Shown in pieces: positions 25,942 to 33,432 of a stretch of DNA of 64,000 nt. The stretch comes from CALFMR01 sp035550595 (GTDB lineage Bacteria; Acidobacteriota; Vicinamibacteria; Vicinamibacterales; SCN-69-37): assembly GCA_035550595.1 (NCBI GenBank), contig DASZOV010000096.1, forward strand, positions 83,914-147,913. Reading direction: 5' to 3'. Position numbers and translations under genes: made by a program. A model generated the notes under the pieces. The model did no database searches and was not told the DNA's origin. It worked only from the letters and a program-made list of their open reading frames with translations. Numbering within the stretch: position 1 is the stretch's first letter; each line of letters begins with the position of its first letter.

Positions 25942-25970
25942 TGTCAAATGGCACGCCGTTCGACTAGAGT
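25942..25970 (+). promoter_or_regulatory. Candidate promoter of the diheme cytochrome gene
   Basis: TGTCAA (25942-25947) and TAGAGT (25965-25970) are separated by 17 bp, 46 bp before the GTG start. The -35 is weak, the -10 moderate. Confidence 0.45.
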
Positions 25971-26015
25971 GCGTAGGCGCGAGCCCGTGGCTCGCAGCTT
26001 CTTCCCGGAGTTCTC

Positions 26016-27041
26016 GTGCCGTTCACATCTCGTGTCGTCATCTGTGCCGCGCTGACCGGCGCGGTGTCCTTCATGGTGCAACATCACGTCGCCGCCGAGC
26101 GGGCGCAGGCGCCTGGTCCGAGCCTCGAGGCGCCGTCCGCCAATCAGCGGCCCGACCTGCCGTCGTGGGCCTACGTGCCGGCGCCGCGCCACCCGCGGCC
26201 GGCTGATGATGGCTCGGTGAAGCACGTGCCGGGCAGCACGAAGGGGTACACGCTCGCGCAAATCAACGACCACTACGACGCGCCGGACTGGTTTCCCGAC
26301 GAGCATCCGCCCGCCCCGCGCGTCGTGCTGCACGGGCGCGAGCCCGCGCACCAAGCGTGCGGCGAGTGCCACCTGGCCAACGGGCGCGGCAAGCCTGACA
26401 CGGCAGGCCTCAACGGCCTGCCGGCTCCCTACATCGTCCAGCAGCTCGAGGACTTCAAGGCGGGCCGGCGGCACGCGGCCGTGCCGCACATGGGCGTCAC
26501 GGGCATGATTCCGATTGCCGCGGCCGTCACGCCGGCCGACGCCGAGGCCGCAGCGGAGTACTTCGCCAGCGTGAAGCCGGACAAGTGGATTCGCGTGGTC
26601 GAGAGCGAAACGGCGCCGAAAACCGAACCGGTCGGGCACCGGCTCGTCCAGGTTCCTGGCGGCGGCGTCGAGCCGCTCGGCGACCGGATCGTCGAACTGC
26701 CTGAAAACGAGGCGCTCACCCAGCTCCGCGATCCGAAGTCCGGCTTCGTCGCCTACGTGCCGGTCGGCAGCCTGCGACGCGGCGAACGGCTCGTGAAGCT
26801 CGGCGGCAACGGCAAGACGACCCCGTGTACGACGTGTCACGGGATGGATCTGCGCGGCCTCGGCACGCTCGTGCCGCCCATCGCGGGCCGGTCGCCGAGC
26901 TACCTCGCGCGGCAGATCTATGACATCCAGGCGGGCGCGCGCGACGGCGCGAACGCGCCGCTCATGCGCGGGCCGGTCGCCAACCTGACCGATCGGGACA
27001 TCATCGACATCACCGCGTATCTCGCGTCGCTGCCGCAATAG
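26016..27041 (+). CDS. Diheme c-type cytochrome
   Basis: A 341-residue exported protein that starts with GTG after a GGAG ribosome site. A short signal or anchor helix (VVICAALTGAVSFMVQ) is followed by two cytochrome c domains with CGECH (Cys 115) and CTTCH (Cys 271). The arrangement resembles cytochrome c4/c553-type electron carriers with two tandem domains. It should carry electrons in the periplasm; no partner oxidase or dehydrogenase is adjacent. The next gene follows in 48 bp but is unrelated in function. Confidence 0.88.
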   Translation: MPFTSRVVICAALTGAVSFMVQHHVAAERAQAPGPSLEAPSANQRPDLPSWAYVPAPRHPRPADDGSVKHVPGSTKGYTLAQINDHYDAPDWFPDEHPPAPRVVLHGREPAHQACGECHLANGRGKPDTAGLNGLPAPYIVQQLEDFKAGRRHAAVPHMGVTGMIPIAAAVTPADAEAAAEYFASVKPDKWIRVVESETAPKTEPVGHRLVQVPGGGVEPLGDRIVELPENEALTQLRDPKSGFVAYVPVGSLRRGERLVKLGGNGKTTPCTTCHGMDLRGLGTLVPPIAGRSPSYLARQIYDIQAGARDGANAPLMRGPVANLTDRDIIDITAYLASLPQ

Positions 27042-27088
27042 GCCGCCGCTCCGGGCGCGTGGCGCGACCGCGTGGGAGGAGACGGATT

Positions 27089-27508
27089 ATGGGCTGGATG
27101 TTCTACGCGTTCGTGTCGGCCGGGGCCGCGGCCTTGACGGCCATCCTGGCGAAGGTCGGCGTCGAGGGCGTGCCGTCGAATCTCGCGACGGCCGTGCGCA
27201 CCGTCGTCATCGCGATCTTCGCCTGGGCGATCGCGATTGCCGGCGGGCAGCATCGCGCGCTCGCCGATCTGCCGCGGCGGTCGCTGTGGTTTCTCGTCCT
27301 GTCGGGCGTGGCGACCGGCGTCTCGTGGCTCGCATACTTCCGCGCGCTGCAGCTCGCGCCGGCCTCGCGCGTCGCGCCGATCGACAAGCTGAGCCTGCCG
27401 CTGACCGTCGTGCTCGCCGCGCTGTTGCTCGGCGAAGCGGTCGGCTGGCGGCTGGGGATTGGCGTCGCGCTCATGACCGTTGGCGCGCTCCTGACGATTG
27501 GCGCATGA
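27089..27508 (+). CDS. Small EamA-family (DMT superfamily) membrane protein
   Basis: A 139-residue protein of four to five hydrophobic helices, i.e. a single EamA half rather than the usual two-fold repeat of about 300 residues. The ATG at 27089 follows GGAGGAG by 7 bp. Characteristic features are AFVSAGAAALTAILAKVGV at the start and ASRVAPIDKLSLPLTVVLAALLLGE near residue 100. Such half-size members probably dimerise to form a small-molecule transporter in the inner membrane. Substrate unknown. Confidence 0.85.
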   Translation: MGWMFYAFVSAGAAALTAILAKVGVEGVPSNLATAVRTVVIAIFAWAIAIAGGQHRALADLPRRSLWFLVLSGVATGVSWLAYFRALQLAPASRVAPIDKLSLPLTVVLAALLLGEAVGWRLGIGVALMTVGALLTIGA

Positions 27509-27555
27509 GCGCCGGTGGCGCGGCCGGCCGCGGCGTCCCCGCGAGCGGCGCCGCG

Positions 27556-28368
27556 TCACGCTTCGACCAGATGCGTCGGTCGCGCGTTCTCGCGTGGCGA
27601 CGCGTACGCATAGGCGTAGAAGATCGTCTTCGGCCCGCCGTCGATCAGGTAGCCGGTCGTCCGGTCGTTGCCGTTGTCGAGCCGGTAGCGCACGTGCTCG
27701 AAGTCCATGGCGAACCACAGCTTCAGGACGCCGCCGCGCGTCATGGCGAGCAGACGCTGGAGCGGGCTCGTCATCGACGCGTCCGTCTTGTCGGGCGTCG
27801 ACGAGAACGTGCCGGACACGGGCGGCGCGAGCCAGCCGACGTCGAAGCTGTCGCCGCCGGGTCCGATGAACGTGTTGAACGTGAAGTGTCCGGCGCCCTC
27901 GAGGAAGACCGGCGCGGCGGGGAAGAGTGACGGCACGCCGGTGAGCATCCACCGCCAGTCGAGCGATCCGTCGACGAACACTTTGCGATCGCTGTGGTTC
28001 GGCATGCTGAGGCTCGACCACTCGTAGAACTGCCAGTCGAAGCCGAGGCTCGCCCAGAGCACCGTGCGTCCGGCTTCGGGCGCGGGCACGTCCCAGCGGA
28101 ATCCTGGCAGCCCGTCGGCCGCGTTTCGCAGGATCGGGCCGCGCGCGGCAACGCCGGACTCGACCGACAGCAGGCCGCGCGTCGCGCCGGTGGCCACGGC
28201 GGCCGGCCAGAGCTTCTGCAGTTGTGTGGCGGTCGGTCGAGCGGGTACGCGGATCGCCTGCGCCAAGGCAGCCGGACGCGAGGCCGACGCCTCATCGCGC
28301 GTCGTGGGCTTCGGCGCGGCAGCAGAGCGAGACACGGAACGAGCGCGGGAGGTGCGTGTCGGCGGCAT
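27556..28368 (-). CDS. Protein of unknown function (270 aa)
   Basis: I do not recognise this protein. The first about 45 residues are basic and low in complexity; the rest looks like one folded domain rich in Trp, Phe and Gly (GFDWQFYEWSSLSMPNHSDRK... is typical in composition), with repeated aromatic and polar residues as in beta-rich proteins, and no signal peptide or membrane helix. A GGAG lies 9 bp before the ATG. Codon use is like its neighbours. It is divergent from the first sulfatase gene, separated by 311 bp. Confidence 0.6.
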   Translation of the reverse strand: MPPTRTSRARSVSRSAAAPKPTTRDEASASRPAALAQAIRVPARPTATQLQKLWPAAVATGATRGLLSVESGVAARGPILRNAADGLPGFRWDVPAPEAGRTVLWASLGFDWQFYEWSSLSMPNHSDRKVFVDGSLDWRWMLTGVPSLFPAAPVFLEGAGHFTFNTFIGPGGDSFDVGWLAPPVSGTFSSTPDKTDASMTSPLQRLLAMTRGGVLKLWFAMDFEHVRYRLDNGNDRTTGYLIDGGPKTIFYAYAYASPRENARPTHLVEA

Positions 28369-28502
28369 GAGGGGACGACTCCATCGGGCGCGGCCGCCGG
28401 AGGGAGCGCCGGGCGCGCGGTGCGGACCGGGCGATCTGACTCCACTCGGGCCGTCGGGCGCAAGGAGCGACCGCCCGAGTCCGCGCGTGCGTCCCTTCGG
28501 AG

Positions 28503-28524
28503 CCCTGGGCCTTCAGGCCCAGGG
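28503..28524. repeat. Perfect 9-bp hairpin in the gap before the sulfatase locus
   Basis: CCCTGGGCC (28503-28511) and GGCCCAGGG (28516-28524) pair around a TTCA loop. It lies in the 311-bp divergent gap, 43 bp upstream of the conserved promoter module. No T tract. Function unknown. Confidence 0.5.
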
Positions 28525-28566
28525 AGAACCGCGTCCGACCCGACGCGCACCCGGTCCGTGAGCGTT

Positions 28567-28642
28567 TTCAGAAGTTCCTCTCGCGAAATTCAGAACCTCA
28601 ACAGCCGATCGCCAAGCCTTTTCGAGACGGCCGGTGTAGAGT
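28567..28642 (+). promoter_or_regulatory. Conserved promoter module, copy 1 (TTCAGRA direct repeats)
   Basis: TTCAGAA occurs at 28567 and again at 28589, a period of 22 bp. Fifteen bp after the second start is GCCGATCGCCAAG (28604-28616), then a TAGAGT -10 box at 28637-28642. The same order and spacing recurs at 35844-35920. The sulfatase ATG is at 28680. Direct repeats just upstream of a poor -35 are typical of activators of the OmpR/CadC winged-helix class. The regulator is inferred, not shown. Confidence 0.65.
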
Positions 28643-28679
28643 GCGGCGCGGTTGGCCCGTGCGGGCGGAGGAGGCGGCA

Positions 28680-30260
28680 ATGCGGAGGCCGAAATGGGAT
28701 AGCGCGTACCTCGCGAGGAGAGTCTCCGGCCTGATCCTGGTCCTGCTGATGGCCGTGGGCGTCCGGCTGGCGCATGCGCAGCCGGCGTCGCCCTCCCGGC
28801 CGAACGTGCTGTTCATCGTCTCGGACGACCTGAATGATGACATCGGCGCCTGGGGCCACCCGATCGTCCAGACGCCAAACCTCGACCACTTGGCCGCGCG
28901 CGGCGTGCGGTTCCTCCGCGCGTACACGCAGTACGCGCTCTGCAACCCGAGCCGCGCGTCGTTCATGACCGGGCTGCGGCCCGACACGACCGGCGTCTAC
29001 GATCTGCGCACCCACTTCCGGACGAACGTGCCGGACGTCGTCACGCTGCCGCAGATGTTCCGCCACGCCGGCTATTTCGCGGCGCGCGTCGGCAAGATCT
29101 ATCACTACGGCGTGCCGTCGGATATCGGCACGAGCGGACTCGACGACCCGGCGTCCTGGGACGTGGTCGTCAACCCGCACGGCGTGGACAAAGACGAAGA
29201 GGAGCCGCGGCTGACCTTCGCGGGGCCCTCGCGCGCGCTCGGTTCCTCGCTTTCATACTACGCCTCGCCGGCACCCGACGAGGCGCACACCGACGGCAAG
29301 GTGGCGACCGAGGCGATCCGGCTCCTCGAGCAGCACAAGGACGCGCCGTTCTTCCTGGCCGTCGGCTTCTATCGCCCACATTGTCCGTACATCGCGCCGC
29401 AGAAGTACTTCGACCTGTATCCGTCGCTCGACGACATCCCGGTCGCCGAGTACTCCGACTTGCTCCTGCGCGAGTCGCCGACGGCCTTGCACGGCATCGT
29501 CTGGGACGTCCCCGAGCAGGAGCAGCGGGAAGCCATCCGCGCCTACTATGCGGCGATCAGCTTTATGGACGCGCAGGTTGGCCGCGTGCTCGGCGCGCTC
29601 GATCGTCTCGGACTCGCCGACAACACCGTCGTCGTCTTCATGAGCGACCACGGCTATCACCTCGGCGATCACGGCGGCCTGTGGATGAAGCAGAGCTTGT
29701 TCGAGCGTTCGACGCGCACGCCCGTGATCGTCGCCGGGCCTGCCGTCGCCGCCAAGGGGCAGGCGTCTCGCCGCATCGTCGAGCTACTCGACATCTATCC
29801 GACGCTCGCCGCGCTCACCGGCGTGACGCCGCCGGCGGGCTTGCAGGGACGTTCACTCGCGCCGCTCCTTCGCGATCCGAACACCGCATGGAACTTCGGC
29901 GCGTTGAGCGAAGTGCGGCGTCCGCTTGCGTCCCAGAGTGGCCGAGCCGCGGCCGGCGCCAGACAAGGCGCGCCAGCGACATCGGCGGCGGCCGGCCGTC
30001 GCGGCGGAACCGGCCGCGGTCGAGGCGCGGTCGCGGTCGACCAGGGCTACAGCCTGCGCACGGAGCTGTATCGGTACATCGAGTGGAACGATCGGGCTGG
30101 CGGAGAAGAGCTGTTCGACGAGATCAACGATCCCGGCGAGGTGCGGAACCTCGCGGGCGAAACGTTCTATACCGACGTGCTCCAGCGGATGCGTGGGCTC
30201 ATGGCGGAGGCGCGCGCGTCGACGCCGGCACGCGCGACCGCTCGGGGGACTCGGCCATGA
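28680..30260 (+). CDS. Exported sulfatase, iduronate-2-sulfatase-like
   Basis: A 526-residue sulfatase with a signal peptide (LILVLLMAVGVRLAHAQ) and a strong GGAGGAGG ribosome site. The metal-binding start NVLFIVSDDLND, the active-site motif CNPSR (Cys 88, to be converted to formylglycine) and the late VVFMSDHGYHLGDHG are all present. THFRTNVPDVVTLPQMF is typical of the iduronate-sulfatase group. A basic Gly/Arg/Ala-rich insert (about 418-455) is unusual. The stop overlaps the ATG of the anSME gene (ATGA), so enzyme and activator are translationally coupled. The sulfated sugar substrate is unknown. Confidence 0.93.
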   Translation: MRRPKWDSAYLARRVSGLILVLLMAVGVRLAHAQPASPSRPNVLFIVSDDLNDDIGAWGHPIVQTPNLDHLAARGVRFLRAYTQYALCNPSRASFMTGLRPDTTGVYDLRTHFRTNVPDVVTLPQMFRHAGYFAARVGKIYHYGVPSDIGTSGLDDPASWDVVVNPHGVDKDEEEPRLTFAGPSRALGSSLSYYASPAPDEAHTDGKVATEAIRLLEQHKDAPFFLAVGFYRPHCPYIAPQKYFDLYPSLDDIPVAEYSDLLLRESPTALHGIVWDVPEQEQREAIRAYYAAISFMDAQVGRVLGALDRLGLADNTVVVFMSDHGYHLGDHGGLWMKQSLFERSTRTPVIVAGPAVAAKGQASRRIVELLDIYPTLAALTGVTPPAGLQGRSLAPLLRDPNTAWNFGALSEVRRPLASQSGRAAAGARQGAPATSAAAGRRGGTGRGRGAVAVDQGYSLRTELYRYIEWNDRAGGEELFDEINDPGEVRNLAGETFYTDVLQRMRGLMAEARASTPARATARGTRP

Positions 30261-31630
30261 CGCCGCACATGGATCGATCGGACGATCGCGCGTCCAACCC
30301 AGCCGCGTCGGCGCGTGGCGCCCGGCCGGGCGTCCACGTCATGGCCAAGCCGGTCGGCCCGATCTGCAACCTCGACTGCAAGTACTGCTTCTATCTCGAA
30401 AAGGAGCGGCTGTATCCGGGCGCGCCCGCGTGGGCGATGTCCGATGACGTGCTCGAGACGTTCATCCGCCAGTACATCGACGTGAACGACGCACCGGTCG
30501 TGTCGTTCACCTGGCAAGGCGGAGAGCCGACGCTCCTCGGCGTCGACTATTTCCGCCGCGTGGCCGCGCTGCAGGCGACGTACGCCAACGGCAAGACGAT
30601 CCAGAACGCGTTCCAGACCAACGCCGTGCTCATCGACGACGAGTGGGCGCGATTTTTCAAAGAGCACGACGTCCTCGTCGGCGTGTCCATCGACGGGCCG
30701 CGCGACGTCCACGACGCTTACCGCGTCGACAAGGGCGGCCAGCCGACGTTCGACAAGGTCATGCGGGGGATCGACGTGCTCAACCGGCACGGCGTCGCCT
30801 TCAACACGCTGACGACCGTGCACCGCGTGAGCGCCGAGCACCCACTCGAGGTCTACCGCTTCCTCAAGGCGCATGGCAGCGGCTACATGCAGTTCATCCC
30901 AATCGTCGAACGAACGTCTCGGTCGGCGACGCGCGACGGGCTGACGCTCGTGTCGCCCGATTTCGACGGCCGCGCCGGCGTGACGCCCTGGTCGGTCGAG
31001 CCGCAGCAGTTCGGCGAGTTCCTCTGCGCGATCTTCGACGAATGGGTTCGGCACGACGTCGGCCGGTACTTCGTCCAGTTGTTCGACATCTGCCTCGAGA
31101 TGTGGACCGGGCTCGAGGCGAGCCTCTGCGTCTTTCGCCGCACGTGCGGCGGCGCGCTGGCGCTCGAGCACTCCGGGGACCTGTACTCCTGCGATCACTA
31201 CGTGTATCCCGAGAACCGGCTCGGCAACATCATGGACGCGCCGCTGGACTCGCTCGCGCGCTCGGCGGCGCAGCAGGCGTTCGGCGAGGCGAAGGAAGCC
31301 GCGCTGCCACGGTACTGCCGCGAGTGCGACGTCCGCTTCGCCTGCAACGGCGAGTGCCCGAAGCATCGGTTCCTGACGACGCCGGACGGCGAGCCGGGAC
31401 TGAACTATCTGTGCGCGGGCTACAAACGATTTTTCCGTCACGTCGATCGACCGATGCGGTTCATGGCTGGCGAGCTCGCGGCTGGCCGCGCGCCGGCGCA
31501 CGTGATGCGCTGGATGGCCGAACAGGATCTGCACGCCGCGTTCGCGACCACGGGCCGCAACGATCCGTGTCCGTGCGGCAGCGGCCGCAAGTACAAACAG
31601 TGTCATCTGAGGCCCCAGCCGCCGGCATGA
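30257..31630 (+). CDS. Anaerobic sulfatase-maturating enzyme (radical SAM) with C-terminal SEC-C motif
   Basis: A 457-residue radical SAM protein. The SAM cluster motif is CNLDCKYC (Cys 37, 41, 44); SPASM-type auxiliary cluster cysteines lie in CGGALALEHSGDLYSCDHYV and CRECDVRFACNGECPKHRF. The family oxidises the active-site Cys (or Ser) of sulfatases to formylglycine in the cytoplasm before export, which fits the five Cys-type sulfatases here. After the catalytic part a linker leads to a SEC-C zinc motif (NDPCPCGSGRKYKQCH), absent from the well-studied anSMEs, possibly for binding the substrate or the export chaperone. ATG overlaps the preceding sulfatase stop. Confidence 0.93.
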   Translation: MTPHMDRSDDRASNPAASARGARPGVHVMAKPVGPICNLDCKYCFYLEKERLYPGAPAWAMSDDVLETFIRQYIDVNDAPVVSFTWQGGEPTLLGVDYFRRVAALQATYANGKTIQNAFQTNAVLIDDEWARFFKEHDVLVGVSIDGPRDVHDAYRVDKGGQPTFDKVMRGIDVLNRHGVAFNTLTTVHRVSAEHPLEVYRFLKAHGSGYMQFIPIVERTSRSATRDGLTLVSPDFDGRAGVTPWSVEPQQFGEFLCAIFDEWVRHDVGRYFVQLFDICLEMWTGLEASLCVFRRTCGGALALEHSGDLYSCDHYVYPENRLGNIMDAPLDSLARSAAQQAFGEAKEAALPRYCRECDVRFACNGECPKHRFLTTPDGEPGLNYLCAGYKRFFRHVDRPMRFMAGELAAGRAPAHVMRWMAEQDLHAAFATTGRNDPCPCGSGRKYKQCHLRPQPPA

Positions 31631-31657
31631 CGAGCGTGCGCAGGGCGATGAGAGCGA

Positions 31658-31694
31658 GTTCAAAACTTCGAACTTCAAACTTCAAACTTCGAAA
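31658..31694. repeat. TTCAAA/TTCGAA array
   Basis: Tandem AAACTTCGAACTTC and AAACTTCAAACTTCGAAAC units downstream of the anSME gene. It is related to the TTCGAA array at 15480. After it comes a small hairpin (GCGCC-TTC-GGCGC). The gap to the next sulfatase is 130 bp. Confidence 0.6.
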
Positions 31695-31760
31695 CGGTCG
31701 TGGCGCCTTCGGCGCGTCTTTCAGGCTTGAAACACACTTCAAGCATTCAGGAGTAGACCG

Positions 31761-33389
31761 ATGAGTGATTCACGGGTGACGCGTCGAGGATTTCTGGAGC
31801 TGTCGGGCGGCGCGTTGCTGGGTGGCGCGCTGACCGGCGGCGAGGCAGGAGCGGCCGCGGCGGCTCGTGATCAGGCGGCATCGCCGGGCACGGCGCTCAC
31901 GCGGCGGCCGAACCTCATCCTGTTCGTGTCCGACGAACTGAGGGCCGACAGCCTCGCCTGCTACGGTAATCCCGTCACGCGGACGCCGAACTTCGACCGC
32001 CTCGCCGCCGACGGCGCGAGGTTCTCGAACTGCCACGTGCAGTATCCCGTGTGCGGCGCGTCGCGATGCAGCCTGCTGACCGGATGGCCGACGAGCGTCC
32101 GCGGTCATCGCAGCCTCTACTACTTCCTGCGGCCGGAAGAGCCGAACCTGTTCCGCTATCTGAAGCAAAGTGGATACGACGTCTTCTGGTACGGCAAGAA
32201 CGACGCGCTCAGCGCCGAGGTGTTCTACGACAGTCTGACCGAATGGTCGGCAACGGGCGACACCAGCGGCGCCCGCGGCGGCGGTGGCGGTGGCGGTGGA
32301 CAGGCTGGTCCACCCGCGAACGGGCCGATCACGTTCCTGACGTCCGCCAGCGGTGACCGCCGCAACGGGCACGACTACGCGCTCGTGCGCTCGGCGATCC
32401 AGATTCTGGAGCGCAAGGAATCCGACCGGCCCTTCTGCCTCTTCCTCGCCATGAACGAGCCGCATCCGCCGTACTCGGCGCCGGCCGACTTCCATCGCAT
32501 GTACTCGCCGGCCGACGTGCCCGCGCCGATCCCGCGCACGCTGCCGAAGCGGCCGAACTTCCATCAGGCGATTCGCGACGCCTGCCGCTTGCAGAACGTG
32601 CCCGAGTCGACCTTCCGCGAGATCAAGGCCGTCTATTACGGTCAGGTCAGCTACGCCGACTGGGTGCTCGGCGAATTGCTCGAGGCCGTCGAACGTACGA
32701 ACCACGCCGACGACACCGCGATCTTCTGCCTGTCGGATCACGGCGATTACACGGGCGACTACGGGCTCGTCGAGAAGTGGCCGGCCGGTCTCGAGGACGT
32801 ACTCACGCACGTGCCGCTCATCGCGCGCGTGCCCGGCGGCGCGAGAGGCGTCGTCGCCGACGACATGGTGGAGCTCTACGACGTCATGGCGACGTGCCTC
32901 GATCTGGCCGGCGTGCCCGCCAGGCACACGCACTTCGCGCGCAGCCTCCGATCACAGCTCGCCGGCGGCCCGGGCGATCCGCAGCGCGCGGCGTTCGCCG
33001 AAGGGGGATACAACGTCTACGAACCGCAGTGTTTCGAGCCGACGGGGCTCGGCGGCTGGTACGCGGCGAAAGTGAACCTGCAGAACGAACACCCGGAGAC
33101 GATTGCGCGGGCCGCGATGGTCCGCACGCGCGAGGCGAAGCTCGTCGTCCGGCCGAACGGCCAGAACGAGCTGTATCGCTACGACACCGATCCGCAGGAA
33201 CGGGAGAACCTGTACGGCGAGGGCGGCACGGCCACGCTCCAGGCTGCGCTGCACGAGCGGCTGCTCCACTGGTACGTCAATACGACCGGCATCGCGCCGT
33301 TCGAAAAGGATCAGCGCAATCCGCCGCCGTTCTACGTCACGCGGACGCCGCCTCCGGCCGACTGGCAGCGGACACTGCTCGATCGCTGA
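31761..33389 (+). CDS. Tat-exported sulfatase
   Basis: A 542-residue sulfatase. The N-terminus has a twin-arginine signal (RVTRRGFLELSGGALLGGA), so it is folded, and matured, before export. Metal ligands in NLILFVSDELRADS, the active-site motif CGASR (Cys 98; Ala instead of the more usual Pro) and IFCLSDHGDYTGDYG are present. A glycine run (about residues 173-181) interrupts the domain. AGGAG precedes the ATG by 7 bp. It follows the anSME gene on the same strand after a repeat array, and may be co-transcribed with it. Substrate unknown. Confidence 0.92.
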   Translation: MSDSRVTRRGFLELSGGALLGGALTGGEAGAAAAARDQAASPGTALTRRPNLILFVSDELRADSLACYGNPVTRTPNFDRLAADGARFSNCHVQYPVCGASRCSLLTGWPTSVRGHRSLYYFLRPEEPNLFRYLKQSGYDVFWYGKNDALSAEVFYDSLTEWSATGDTSGARGGGGGGGGQAGPPANGPITFLTSASGDRRNGHDYALVRSAIQILERKESDRPFCLFLAMNEPHPPYSAPADFHRMYSPADVPAPIPRTLPKRPNFHQAIRDACRLQNVPESTFREIKAVYYGQVSYADWVLGELLEAVERTNHADDTAIFCLSDHGDYTGDYGLVEKWPAGLEDVLTHVPLIARVPGGARGVVADDMVELYDVMATCLDLAGVPARHTHFARSLRSQLAGGPGDPQRAAFAEGGYNVYEPQCFEPTGLGGWYAAKVNLQNEHPETIARAAMVRTREAKLVVRPNGQNELYRYDTDPQERENLYGEGGTATLQAALHERLLHWYVNTTGIAPFEKDQRNPPPFYVTRTPPPADWQRTLLDR

Positions 33390-33432
33390 CCAGCGCTCGA
33401 TCGCCGAGTGGGCCGTGCGCGCGGCGCGCGGC

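Noticed and set aside
30167..31678. Long minus-strand frame across the anSME gene
   Set aside because: Low-complexity shadow without ribosome site; the plus strand has complete radical SAM motifs.
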